Source: Eutypa lata
Taxonomy: Eukaryota > Ascomycota > Sordariomycetes > Xylariales > Diatrypaceae
DNA: 64,000 bases
Reading direction: 5' to 3'
NCBI GenBank assembly: GCA_022661535.1
Contig: JAKULF010000007.1
Span: forward strand, 930,001 to 994,000
Shown: piece after piece, positions 11,001 to 23,337 of the stretch
Numbering within the stretch: the stretch's first letter is position 1
Layout: the number at the start of each line of letters is the position of its first letter
Program-made: the position numbers and the translations under genes
Notes under the pieces: generated by a model
Database searches by the model: none
Told to the model about the DNA's origin: nothing
Seen by the model: the letters and a program-made list of their open reading frames with translations, nothing else

Positions 11001-13267
11001 TCCGGCACTAACCATCTACTAGATAATCTTGGATGACGTCGAGCTTCAGGAGAACCTCTGCTTTGTTGGTGGTATTCCCATCATAACCAAATTCGCGGCA
11101 AGACAGTACTCGAACGAGATTCGTCTTGAGGCAGCGGCTTTTGTGAGACAGATGTACCAGACCTCTACGTTGACACTACAGATGTTCGTAAGCGCCGGCG
11201 GTTTAAATGTCTTGGTTGAATTTTTGGATGAAGACTACGATACTGCGAGCGACTTGGTACTTATTGGTGTCAACGGGATTTGGAATGTCTTTGAGCTCCA
11301 GGTTTGTCGTTCTTAATCTATCCTATGGTAGCAACTACTAACGCTTCGTACCCCTAGGGGCCTACTCCTAAAAACGACTTCTGTCGGATCTTCTCTAGAA
11401 GCAAGATTCTTGACCCACTTGCTTTGGTTCTTCATAGGGTCCTTGAAGAAGACACGGAGAATGAGTTGACGCAGTTGATCGAAGGGCGCATCGTTAACAT
11501 ATTCTACCTATTCTCACAAGCAGAGAATTATGTTAAGGAGATGGTCGCGGACCGACAGGTACTGAAGAGTAAGTCGTCGGGAGCTTTCCTTGAGGCTGGT
11601 CTAAGCTAACTGTATATTAGGTGTGCTAAAGGCTCTCCGGCGAATGACTCCCCAACATCAGATCACAATGCTGAAGTTCATCAAGAACCTCTCAATGCTA
11701 ACTACAACTCTTGAAGCTCTCCACTCTGCAGATGCCATTGACTTCTTGATTGAACTGCTAAGCGTAAGCATGAGGAAAGGCCACCCTCATTTCAGAGAGA
11801 TCTCTAATCAGGTCCTCAACACCATGTTTAACCTGTGTCGCCTGAGCAAAGATCGCCAAGAGTATGCAGCCGTCAATGGCATCATCCCACTTTTGATGAA
11901 GATCATGAAAACCGAAAGACCACCAAAGGAGTTCGCACTACCCATCCTCTGCGATATGGCACATTCTGGTAGTAAAGGGCGCCGATTCCTGTGGCAGAAC
12001 GAGGGTTTGGACTTCTACGTATCACTCCTTTCAGATCAGTATTGGCAGGTCACGGCTATGGATGCCATTTTCGTCTGGTAAGCGATTTGTCTTCCTTGCT
12101 AATAGAATATCTACTGACTGGTGTTCCTCAAGGCTACAAGAAGAGACGGCAAAGGTAGAGGACAACTTAGTAAAATCGAACTTTACCGAAGCAATAATCG
12201 ATTGTTTTAACACACCAAAGATCAATGCATTTGACCCGAACCTCCTAGAGCCCCTACTGAAGGTTCTCCGACTCTCACCATCATTAGCAGCATCACTCGC
12301 AACGCCAGAGATGTATTCGGGCATAGCACAGAAGCTTATTCACAAGAAGGCTGTCGTGCGACTAAATCTTCTTCGTCTAGTCCGAAACATCTTAGATGTG
12401 CGCGAGACCGACTACTTTGACAGCCCGAGCCCACAGTTGAGATCGCTCCTAAGCGCAATTCAAACACTCGCAGATAAGGACTCTGCAGTCTTGGTTCGCA
12501 ACCTGGCTTCCGAACTAGTCAAGTCTCACATCGAGGGCACTCCCGACCGCCGGAATAGTGTTCCCTCGCTCTCATCCAGTGTTTCCAGTTCCAGCCGCTC
12601 CCGGTCTAGCACTCGACGCATATACACGCCACCTTCGCTCCAACATGCAACCTCCACACCACTCACGCCCACGCAAGCATCCTCTCGTCCCTCTCTACAC
12701 TCGTTCCCATCCGCGGCAGCGGCAGCGTTAATCGAGGTTGCTCAGAGCCCAAAGCGTTCCTCGGCCGCCATTGCCAGGGAGCGTGATAACCTCGGTCTCG
12801 CTTACCGTCCTCGAAGCAAGGATGGCCTTATCTACCGACCAGGAAGCAGAGAGGGTGGTGGCATATCCGGCTTACCCATGAGTGCAGGCAGCGGAATCCC
12901 CAGCGGTCTGCCGCGGCGCCCTAGTGTGGATGCCCAGCAGGCCGCAGGCGACAACAGTAATTCCAGGGGTGCGGGCAAGGTCCGCCTATCTAGGCCATCA
13001 CATGCCACTCGCCCTAGCCTAAGCGCTATGCGCAGTGGTGGTGGCGGCGAGAGCCTGCTCTCTAACAAGGAGAACGTCGCGAGTGTCGCTGAGCGGCTCT
13101 CACCCTTCGGTGGTCCCCCGGCCGAGGATCTCGGTGCTGCTGCTAGTGGAGGAGGTAGCGGAGGTCTGCAGCCGGCAGGATCGTTGACGCCGAAACAACC
13201 CCCGAGAGAGCGCCGGAGAAGTCGCGCTCCGAGTAGTGAGACTGGTGGTCGGAAGTGGGGCACGTGA
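8099..13267 (+). CDS. sepH: Septation initiation network protein kinase SepH (Cdc7 orthologue)
   Basis: Eleven exons give 1527 residues: 8099-8278, 8348-8482, 8540-8569, 8649-8713, 8764-9202, 9262-10770, 10829-10972, 11023-11301, 11358-11568, 11621-12077 and 12133-13267. All ten introns are 50-79 nt and phase-consistent. The Ser/Thr kinase domain starts near residue 61: glycine loop GKGAFG (67-72), catalytic Lys89 (AVAVKQIK), HRDIKGAN with Asp182, and DFG with Asp200, followed by the APE motif. A long acidic and Ser-rich linker follows, with repeated [13 protein letters not shown] motifs, then an armadillo-like helical region (exons 7-11). The tail is Ser/Arg-rich and basic. This layout is that of the S. 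pombe Cdc7 / A. nidulans SepH kinase, which acts at the spindle pole body to start septum formation and is regulated by the Spg1 GTPase. The fourth intron (8714-8763) splits a Glu codon; that choice restores the expected ILEYCENGSL. Confidence 0.93.
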
Positions 13268-15036
13268 ATATAGTGCTCCCTGAGTGATTAATCGTATTGT
13301 TCTAACGGTGGTGGCTCTGTTGTCATCTGATGCTAGGGGTTCGATACGACACATCGTATACTAAACATTGCTGACGTCAATCCGCGGAAGAAGCGATAAG
13401 TGGAACTCGCATTCGGATCCTCGGAGAGACGTGTTTGTGATTGACTACACAGCTATACAGACGGACGTTATGAAGATGCAAATGACGCAACGCAGTAACG
13501 TGGTTAATGAGGGTTAGGGTCAGGGGACTGTGTGAGGAGACGAATCCTCGGATGAAAACGACGAACTAATGAACGAACGAATGGAGAAGGGAATAGCTGA
13601 TGAAAGCATAAAGGGATCAATCGACGAATGGAAGAGCTAACGAAGATACGAAGGAAGAGGAAATGAAACAAGCAAACAAGAAAGCACAAATCCCTGCATA
13701 CAAGCTCTAGCTATAGACATGGATGCTTGCATCGTCGTCGTTGGCGACACCTCATATCAGCTTCAAGCATACAAACACGCACCACACAAACACAATGTCA
13801 TGTCAGGGTAAAAGGGGAAAGGGGAAAAGGGACGGTTGCATGTCACACACACAGAGAGAGAGGCACACACAGAGCATAGCCTGGCATGGCGGCATACCAT
13901 AATTTCTCTTGTGTCCTTTTTTTCTTCTTTGCTTTCTGGTTGTCAGTCTAGCAGTTTTTGGCACTTCCACATAAAGGCAGGGGGGGTCGTTGGTTTGGTA
14001 GCACTTACCTGTCTGTCTATTCGGTTTACAAGCTACCTACACATAGCTCTCGCTCTGCTCAACTTTTGTTTCTTATGTAAATACTAAGTAGGTAATAAGC
14101 ATCGCACGGCACGGCATGGCATTGGCAAGGGTAGCCACACCATATATGTATCTGGCTGGCTGACCGGCTAGGAGTTTAGGAGTTTGGAATGTGATTCATT
14201 TGCTCTATTGCTATATGGGAGATGAGAGATTTGCTGTCCTTGTTTATGTGTTTTGACTTAACTTTGTTATGTGAAATGAAGTAAGGGTAACGATTGGGGT
14301 AAGGAAGTCACTCTGACTCTGCTCTTGTGCTGTTTGTCTACAATGGCTTTAGTTCTGTCTTTCCACGGGTTGATGTTGCAGTAACTATGACTAAGTTGAT
14401 ATGGAGGTTGAAAGACTGCTTAGTAAGTGATAAGTTGATAAATGGTTTAATTACGAGGTCATGGACGAACGGACGGTTTCACTCTATAGTTATGTCCACT
14501 GATGAAGGTGTATCTAATATGCCAATATTGGAGAACTGTCACGGACGTCTAGTCCAGTAAGACATTGAGGCTTGATTAGGTGTTACGATAGGGACACGAT
14601 GGATCCATGGCACAAGCCTATGCCTTTCGTAATTGGTAAGGCTTCGAAACATCTGGGCCAGTTCTTGCACTCCTTCCTTTCCGCAATCTAATATTCTATG
14701 TCTTCCTTGCTATGCCATTTTAAAGATGCGGTATATCTATCACCTTGAGGGCCTATCAAGGCCCTAAATCACTATTATTATATGTAAATGAAAGGACACG
14801 TCTAACTATAATCTATCCCATTTTTAAAACAACAAACGCATATTCTTAGTGAACAATACAGCTATAATAACATGATTATGGTCACCCTTCTCTGTGCCCA
14901 GAAGTTGATGCGTAGCTATAAGTTACTTGGTTATAGTATTATCTCATTGATAGCCAAAAAATATTATAGAACAACCCGTATACCTTGTCGCTTAGGTATC
15001 TAGCCTGTTCTCACACGCCTTCATAACAGGAAATAA

Positions 15037-15105
15037 ATGAAGCTGGCTACTATCATCGTCGTCATCGCCGTCATCGTCGTCATTGCCGTCATCGCCGTCG
15101 CTTAA
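15037..15105 (+). repeat. ATC/GTC/GCC trinucleotide repeat forming a 22-codon hydrophobic micro-ORF
   Basis: A degenerate trinucleotide repeat (ATC, GTC, GCC units) reads from ATG 15037 to TAA 15103 as MKLAT followed by 17 residues that are only Ile, Val and Ala. The peptide would be a single hydrophobic helix or strand. The simplest view is a microsatellite that happens to be open. No Kozak-like context or splice signals argue for translation. Confidence 0.4.
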
Positions 15106-18100
15106 ATAGATAATTAGCTTAGAGCTTTTATTATAAATGAGTCCTAACTCCCTCTGTGATTTTCAACTAGGAAGCAAGGCAATCAATATTCTTCCCGCGT
15201 GACACCTATACTCCCCCGCAATTATTCAGGTTAGTATAATTCGCGAACCCCGTTTTCTTTTCTGTCGCTCTCCCTACGTATTTGCTTACGCATAAAAAGA
15301 CTACTAGGTACCTAGTTGCTCACTGCTTGCATACATGTGTAGCTCTTATCATCTTATCATCTCCGGGTATATACATGGAGTCTCCAATAGGTAGCCTATA
15401 GCTAATACTTGGGGTTGGGCCCTTTTTCCCGGGTACGGGACCCGAGACTTGAAAACCAGTAGATTGCTGCCCGAAAAAAAAAAATAAAAACGAGTCGGCG
15501 CTGACTATACTACTTATTGATATTGGATTTAGATCCGGTCTTTGAGCCATGGGTAGGTAGCTAGCGTCCGACACTTCGCGAACGTAATCGCCGACTTGCT
15601 TTTCCGCGGGTTGTGTTTAATATTACTTTCCGCAGTTTTACGCACCGGAGACGCCTATATACCTACCATCCAGCGGTGAGATTGTTTATACTACGAAGGA
15701 CGTAGTCCTATTGGTGCATTCATTGGTAGAGTTACGGGAGATAATGGGGCAGGGGCTAATATCACAACTTTCGATGTTAATTACCCCGTCAGCCGAGAAT
15801 ATGTAGAAGTCCTAGTCGCTGGTTAGGCCAAGGATATACGGTGAATGTCATACTTAGTATCCATTGAGTGACTGGTCACATGACGGTAAAATGTTGGTCA
15901 TGTACGTGATGTTACGGTTTTTGGATTTAATACGTTGTTTGTTACTACGTACATACCTAAGATCGCACACCCCTTGGGCAGGGTGTTGGTAGACACTTCT
16001 GCTCCCCCCCTCACTTCTTAATTCTTTGGTGCTGGCCCATAGCTGTCATGCATGCATATGCAGTTATGTTAGGAACTAACCGAGCCAAGTTTTTACCCTG
16101 TCATGCATTACGTCTAGTCTGAGATAGCATGACATTTGCCACGAGATCGAGACAGATTTGGAGAGAGGTGATCCCATGGTAGGTAGTATCCGATGGAACG
16201 CAATAAGGGCACAACGACAACAACTAGCAACCGACTTTCTCGATCCTCGCACGCATGGAAATACTACATGGACCCTTCAAAATGAATTATGTCAACATAA
16301 TATTTCCCAATCTAGTAAAGTCGACAGCGCTCTTCTTCGCTTGTGCCCTTATGGCGGTTCATCGGATAATGATATTGCCATTTCGACGCCCGTCATACGT
16401 GCTGAACATGCCTGACCTTGGCTACCCCTAGCTCTCACTGGGACCCATCGATACTCTCTATTGTGACTGTTTGTCTCCCATAATGTAAAATGCGTATAGT
16501 ATAAGCATATCACCTGATCAAGTTGTACTGTACAACTTGTGCAGAATTTAATCCCGTCGTGAGGGGGGATGAATCAGCGCGACAACTTGGACGGACCCCC
16601 ATGATTACCCATCTATAGCGCAGGATGAAGCGACTCACTTAATTACTGTCTTTCTTTGGGTGTTATACTTATTATAATCCTCATAAGCAGCCAAAACCCA
16701 ATACTGTCTTGCCTTGTCGTTGCCGTGTCTTGTATCTCCCCGCGACGTTAGACAGAATGGTAGTAAATAAAACCGTCTCACTTGATTTTTGCCCTGCAGA
16801 ACTCCACTTCTTCCCTTGGGGGCCACCAGTGCCGTGCTGCGCTGACGTCGCTCACGTAATCCATTTGTGCATCTATCTAGTCCTACCAGTCCTGCAGCAA
16901 AGGTGCCCTCCTTTTAATACAACGAAGTGGCGGTGTTGCGCTGTCTTGGCTGTCTACTACGTAGTAGCTGGCTGCTTACCTTATACTGTGGCTCAGTTGC
17001 CCAATCCCAAATGTGGTCGGCGGTGAAACTGGATCCTCTACGAGTGCAGCATAATATCGGCTCTTGCTAATGCATCGTGCAACTTGAATGTAAGCGCGCT
17101 TAATGGGACCACGGCGGTGACGCCGTGTTATATGTATTTACGTTTGTGTTTGTGTTTGTGTTTGACGTATTTAACTTTGAACAAACTGTGATTTTGGCAA
17201 TTTCCCAACGTGGCGCTTTCTCTCTGCTATTATTATGTCTTGAATGTTCGGGATGAAATAATGCATCTGTTCGCCCAAATTACCAGCTTAGAGATGACCG
17301 AAAATCTCCACGTTGTTTGCATTCCATGCAGCGCATCGTAGAAAGCACAACATCTTATTATGGACATAATGACCTGAGGGGAACAAGCGACGAAATGATT
17401 TGACACCCTTAGTTAATCTTACGTTTTCTGAAATAACAAGAAGTCAGCAGCCTTTGCATGGCTAAGAGAGCATGAATGCCATTAAAGCATAACCTTTGAT
17501 CTCAAGTAGTTTCGAACCGAATGTGAGAGAAGGTACTTCCAAGACCGCCTTGGGCAGAGATTGTTCAAATGAAGGAAGAAGGTTATTACGAGATAAACAG
17601 ATAATGGATATCAGAAATCATTCCTTCCAAACAGCGTTGAAATCCAAGGCAAAGGCTTCAGAAACATGTTATAGTATATTGATCAACTGCTTCTTAGTAA
17701 CGGCATACTGCCAATTTGTTCCGCGTGTAATTAAACAAATGTATGTACAGTATGATCATAAGGTGTTCAGATTTTACCTGTCATCATCGTGGTTGGTAGG
17801 TAACCACCAACGGACATGAGAAACATCGATGAGGGGTTTTATCCGATCTCAGGACTATCATGTAATTAAGCCAGAGTTCCAACGCTGCAAAATAAATATA
17901 AGTAAGGGGTCATGAAAAAGAGAAACGACAACTAGCACATTTATCACCCTCTCCTTGAGCAGTACTTATATCGATATCTGATGGAACTATGGTATGATCT
18001 CCTCAGAGGCTGATTTGTAGGACTAACAGGGAGTTTGGGTAATATCATGTAAGAGCTTACGTATCCAATTACCGCACGGCCATCAATCAACTGACAAATC

Positions 18101-21100
18101 AACCACCTACTCTAGGACTAGTTAATGCAACTACAAAAACGCACGAAGGCCTGAGAGTCACACTCGCACTCGCCTGAACTCACCCCTGCCTACATATCGG
18201 ACCCGACGCGATGGACCTGGTGTACCTGCGAGGCCACCTGAGATCTGTTTGGGCTGCCAGGCGTTACCTGAATTGCAAGGTAGGGCTGCATGCAGGTACA
18301 ATCCCTTGCTAGCTGCTTGAAAATCTTGTTTTGTCAAGGCGCGAGCTGGCGAGGTAGCCCCCCCGCCCCCTTTTTTTTTTCTTCTCAACGCGTCGGCTGC
18401 AGACGTGAGGCGAAGACGGTAACTGCAGGCGCTCACCCGGCGGTGAGGCGTGTAACCGGTTCGTCGCTAGTTAGGTATGTTACGAAACTCTGTTACCGTT
18501 TGAGTCAAGCTTTCTGGAGAAGTAAGCACTAGAGCTCTAGCTACAATAGCCGAGAACATATACCCATTTTACCTTTTTTTCCCTCTTCGTTTCTTTTTTC
18601 TTTTCACATTTCCCATTTGCATGGCAATTCCCGAGCTCTGATGGACATCTATGGATAATTCAACTGTATTGGAAACGAAGCTAACTCATAACTACTACTG
18701 GCCTTGATGTTGTAAATGGTGATGGTTCATCATCTGGAAATACCCGTTTGGTGCCTAACGTTTTTGGACAAAACAACTAACTATAGCTATATATATTTTT
18801 ACGTAACGCGCACCAATCACTCCGCTGATGATTACTGTAAATGAACAAAATTAGATGACGTCGAAAAACCAGCGTTGCCTTTCTAGTATAAGAAGATCTA
18901 CACTCCTGGGATACTCCGCCGCTAATATTATACTAGCATTCTTACCCTAACTAGGCTTCGGGTAAGCGAGCTGAGTGTAAAATTGGGTGCCCGGTGTTCA
19001 GCTTTGATTTCTAATAGCTATATTGTCAATATATACCTATGATTTGATCGTTACGAATCGACGATTCCAAGTTGCGGATTGAAGACTTTACTGCGAGTCA
19101 CTGAGATACAAGATTAAAATATTATCGTATTCCAGATCTATTGTGCTGAGCCCTATGGCTTCCAGGGGGTGGGGTGCCTAGTAATAGCTTGAAGTCAGCT
19201 GTGGCACAAGGCAAGTCAAGCTATGGCTGGAGATAGAAGGTATGGTATTAGGATGATTATGACTGAGATTAGTGTCTATTTTTGGCTCAACGGTTCGAAT
19301 TGCCGAACTAGCGACTGGGATATCCTCGCCAAGCTTTCTTCCCTAAAATCCTTCCAAGCCCTACCCACGATGTTCCCATAATAAATTGATCGTCAGCTTC
19401 GCCTTACTCCAGCGTCAGCCTTTTTCAGCTAAAACCCCACACTGTTTAAAGCTAATACCCAAACTAGGCCATTGGCGAAGTCTGAGCTTCCTGGAGCAAT
19501 GCGCTGGACAAATTAAAAACGTCTTTTCGCTAGGCGCTGATGACAGCCACCCTTAGATGGTGAGATGTAGGATGTGGCACATTTTAACTATTTTCAGAAT
19601 CAGAATCATCATACGAAGTAGGTGGTGAGAGAGTCCTAGATTGTAATGTGTACTAAGATCGATCAACGGTCAACTGTGTTCTGCCACCAGCCACTAACTG
19701 CCGGGGAATTTCTGATTGGTGATATATATATATATGCTTTTTCTAGAAGTCTAACGTTAGATGTTTAATTAGTCGATCATTCCCTCTTTGACTCTTTCCG
19801 AGTCGGGTTTTGCCCGCGATGCAAGTATCCGCCTCCTCGACCAATCGTGATTGGTTGCCCGGATAAACAACGTGTGCTCCCCACGCCCACCCAGTAATGA
19901 AGGAGACGCAGGTAACAAGATCCAGCCCATGCGGGAAACAACAGAGCCTTGAAGAAACTTGATCCTGCATTTAAACCTTGCCAAGGGCCATGGAAGTGAA
20001 TGCGTGATAGCATGCGGCACAACCACGGCCCTGGAGACTCCACGTGCAGAAGCGAGGGCGGGGCGATGTTGCCGACACGAGTCGAGACTCGACATTTTTT
20101 CATGATACGTAGCAAAAATCCTGCATTCTTAAATGCCGTGATCCTCTTAGTTCAGGATTTAAGGATTGAGTTACCACCGATAAGGGCCCCGAGACACAAC
20201 GTGATTGGTCCACTCTTGTAGAACTACATGTATGAATTGAATACGTTGATAAATGATACGATCAGTCAATCGGGATTAAGGGATCAATATCATCACATTG
20301 ATGTTATAACGCCATTCGGCACCCTCGGGTTCAACACTTCCCGGAGAGACTACCCGGCGAAACTAGTTACTCGGATAGACCAAATTTTTTATCAAAGCTG
20401 GCGTGATAATCTATGTTGGAATAGAGATGGTCCGTTAGTTAACTCCGTGAAAATTATCGCAAACGTGGACGTAGCTCTGAAGTGCTACTGCTAGTCACCC
20501 TTTGGTTAGTGCTGCTATGTAGGTATTTGAAAGCAATGCCTAGGAACTCACGAGGTGAGTAAGAAATCCTCTTCACGTGGGAGTTGTGGTCAATTTATGG
20601 CATTCCATCATTGAGGTCAAATTCCTGTTGGTTCTTCTGTTATGTAATTTATCCCAACGTTGAGGAAATGGGTTGAGCTTTTATAATACTGGCATGACTA
20701 GTCCGAGTAAATATAATACCCAAACAGAACAGCTCTGTAAGGTGAGCTGACATGTAGATCGGTGTAATACTGCTGGGGTTCACCCCATCCGGTCCCGTGG
20801 CTCAGGTTGTCCGTATCAACTTAAGGATTAGACATGTGATTGTATTACAGGGAGATTTCACACCAAGCCGATTCATCGTCGACTTGGAGAGATGATAACT
20901 ATTCTATCTAAACTCGTTTCTCTTTATCATGTTAAGACTTGAAGCCTTTGCAATACATGCTCGGGGTTTCTAGCTCTTGTCCTGACCGGTTGATGGTGAA
21001 CCAGCCTTTTTGCAACTATACAACTTTTATGCCCTGAATTTTTCAAAGTACAAACGGGTCTGATGAATTGCATGTGATTGTGCATTTCGGCCGGTTGAGT

Positions 21101-21611
21101 TAAGAGCGAGAGAATGCCATTCATTGCTTCTCATCCATCACTTCAGGATTTCAGGATGATGGGGTTCAGTTTCTTTTCCAATGATGGTGCTGCGCTTATA
21201 GGCGGGACCGCCAAGACGTAACCCACGGCGAATCTGGGCCGGGCTTACACCAAGACTTCCGACCGGAATAGGAAATCCGCTAGACCAAAATCTTATACAC
21301 AGCCATTTTCCGACCGGCGGACAACACATTGACCCGTACCAGAGATACCCAGACCTGCAGCATCAATGGCAAACCTGCTATTGATTGATTGATTCGGCTG
21401 ACGGGGAAGCTGTACATAGTAGTAGTAGTAGTAGTCTGTCGCCTGGCAGGTTCCTGAACACCACGTTTCGACCAGGCCCAATATAGTAGTTAACATGGCA
21501 CATGAAATTACTGTGGATTTTACGTCAGCACTACCAAAATCATACTCAGAACCTTTTAACCGGGGCTCCCGAAATAGTAAGAGCTACCACCTAGCTTCGT
21601 TTTGTTGAGCT

Positions 21612-21625
21612 GGGGGGGGGGGGGG
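21612..21625 (+). repeat. Poly-G tract (14 G)
   Basis: A run of 14 consecutive G lies about 310 bases upstream of the citrate synthase start. It could form a G-quadruplex or just be a slippage-prone homopolymer. Its length may vary between strains and is error-prone in assembly. Confidence 0.7.
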
Positions 21626-21824
21626 TTAAGCTTCCCAGAGGTCGAGATGGGAAGGGCGTTGCATCGATATGTACCTACTGTCTTCTCAGGATGAGCTTTG
21701 GGTTGTTGAAGAGCATAAAAGGGACTGGTTGGCCCTGTGAAGGGGGTATGGTCATCATCACTTCTCTCACCCATCCAGTCTACTACTACACAGCTCTGCT
21801 CCATCAGCTAATTATATCTGATCG

Positions 21825-21840
21825 GATATATATACATATA
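21825..21840 (+). promoter_or_regulatory. TATA-like element of the citrate synthase gene
   Basis: The stretch GATATATATACATATA lies about 95 bases upstream of the ATG at 21934, a usual distance for a fungal TATA element. The bases between it and the start codon are A/C-rich and have no upstream ATG. Confidence 0.4.
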
Positions 21841-21933
21841 CTTGCACATTATACTAACCCCGTGCTCCCGACTCTCTGATCACTACTAGTCAACAAAAAT
21901 ACTCCTAGCTATACACATTGCACAATAGACACA

Positions 21934-23337
21934 ATGGGTGGTTCGTGGACCCAAATGCTTTCACCCACCTTCCTGGTGCACATGGTGGCAAAGCTATTAG
22001 GCCAGACTCAAATGGGTGAAGCCGACGGCTCTCTCACAATCACAGATAACCGGACAGGAAGACAATACACCATCCCCATAAACCGAAACACAGTCAAGGC
22101 TACCGACTTCCGGCGGATCACCGCCGCTGGTCTTGGTGCTGATCCTGCCGAGATGGTCGAGTCTGGCTTGAAGGTCTTCGACCGGGGCTACCTCAACACA
22201 GCATGCATGGAGTCGAACATCACATTCATCGATGGCAAGCGTGGCTACATCCAATACCGCGACTACTCTATTGACCACCTCTTCCGGAATAACGACTTCG
22301 AGGAGGTTGCTCACCTAGTCATGTTCGGCAAGCTCCCCTCCCCCTCAGAGAAGATGACCTTCCGCCGGGCTCTAGCCAAGGGCATGGAGGCTCCCCAGAA
22401 CGTCATCAACGTCATCCGAGCCTTTCCCAAGGACTCCCTGACCTTCCCCATGATCCTCGCTGGTCTGTCGGCATATGCCGGTGTCGACCCCGGGACCGAG
22501 AAGACCCACCACGAGGGCCGCGCTTACTACCTCGGTAACATGAAGGAGGTTGACGCCGCCATCATCCGCACACTCTCCGCTTTGGCGACTGTCATCGCCA
22601 TTACCTACTGCCACAAGCGGGGCCGCGAGTTTACCCCCGCCGACCCTAATGGTTCTTTCGTGGCAAACACTCTGTTGATGATGGGTTTCACAAAAGACGG
22701 CAAGGCAGACCCCGAAGTCGAGGCCTGCTTCGAGCGTCTGTGGATCCTCTACGCCGACCACGAGATGACCAACTCCACCGCGGCCGTCCTACACGCCGCC
22801 TCGACTCTCACCGACCCCATCTCGTCCCTAGTGTCCGGCATCGTGTCGGCCTACGGCCCGCTGCACGGCGGCGCCATCGACCTGGCCTACAAGGGGTTCG
22901 AGGAGGTGGGCACGGTGGACAACGTGTCGCAGCTGATCACGGACGTCAAGGGCAAGAAGCAGCGGCTGTTCGGGTACGGGCACCGGATCTACAAGACGGT
23001 GGACCCGCGCAGCAAGTTCATCCGGGAGATGATCGCGGAGAAGCAGGAGCTCGTCGACAGCAACCCGCTGCTGCGGATCGCGTTCGAGATCGACCGCATC
23101 GCCAACGAGGACCCCTACTTCACGTCGCGCAACCTCAAGGCCAACGCCGACCTCTACGGCTGCTTCCTCTACACCGCCCTCGGCTTCGAGACCGACATCA
23201 TCATCGCCATGGCCTGCCTGTCCCGGACCCCCGGCGCCATGGCCCACTGGCGCGAGTCCATGCAGCAGGGCCCCATGCTGTGGCGGCCGCTGCAGGTCTT
23301 CACCGGCAACGTGACGGCACCTTCGGCCCGTAGCTAA
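21934..23337 (+). CDS. Citrate synthase, non-mitochondrial fungal paralogue
   Basis: A single exon of 467 codons with all citrate synthase landmarks. His276 lies in LYADHEMTNS, the catalytic histidines are His311 (GPLHGG) and His350 (GYGHR), and the catalytic Asp406 is in NADLYG. The enzyme condenses acetyl-CoA, or a longer acyl-CoA, with oxaloacetate. The N-terminus is short and hydrophobic rather than an amphipathic mitochondrial presequence. The C-terminus ends in ARS, which is not a standard PTS1, so the location is unclear and may be cytosolic. It differs from the highly conserved mitochondrial enzyme and is closer in style to the extra citrate synthases of fungi, some of which act as alkylcitrate synthases in metabolite clusters. 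The second half (about 22740-23300) is much more GC-rich than the first. Substrate choice cannot be read from sequence alone. Confidence 0.9.
   Translation: MGGSWTQMLSPTFLVHMVAKLLGQTQMGEADGSLTITDNRTGRQYTIPINRNTVKATDFRRITAAGLGADPAEMVESGLKVFDRGYLNTACMESNITFIDGKRGYIQYRDYSIDHLFRNNDFEEVAHLVMFGKLPSPSEKMTFRRALAKGMEAPQNVINVIRAFPKDSLTFPMILAGLSAYAGVDPGTEKTHHEGRAYYLGNMKEVDAAIIRTLSALATVIAITYCHKRGREFTPADPNGSFVANTLLMMGFTKDGKADPEVEACFERLWILYADHEMTNSTAAVLHAASTLTDPISSLVSGIVSAYGPLHGGAIDLAYKGFEEVGTVDNVSQLITDVKGKKQRLFGYGHRIYKTVDPRSKFIREMIAEKQELVDSNPLLRIAFEIDRIANEDPYFTSRNLKANADLYGCFLYTALGFETDIIIAMACLSRTPGAMAHWRESMQQGPMLWRPLQVFTGNVTAPSARS

Larger units (their letters stand above)
13268..21933. other. 8.7-kb region without a recognisable gene
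   Basis: No ORF here has a recognisable domain or plausible fungal gene structure on either strand. Low-complexity tracts include CACA/GAGA near 13845-13865, GTGTTT units at about 17132-17163, a homopolymer A run near 15474-15484, TA repeats at about 19724-19735 and AGT units near 21418-21434. A hydrophobic micro-ORF lies at 15037. The first few hundred bases are likely the 3' UTR of sepH, and the last few hundred the citrate synthase promoter. The rest may hold noncoding transcripts or eroded transposons that I cannot identify. Confidence 0.4.

Noticed and set aside
19743..20115. Overlapping ORFs of 75-112 codons on the minus strand
   Set aside because: Three frames open over the same bases, none with a domain or coherent codon use.
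22372..23333. Long ORFs in other frames of the citrate synthase gene
   Set aside because: They are GC-rich shadows of a well-supported gene and contain low-complexity Arg/His/Val-rich translations.
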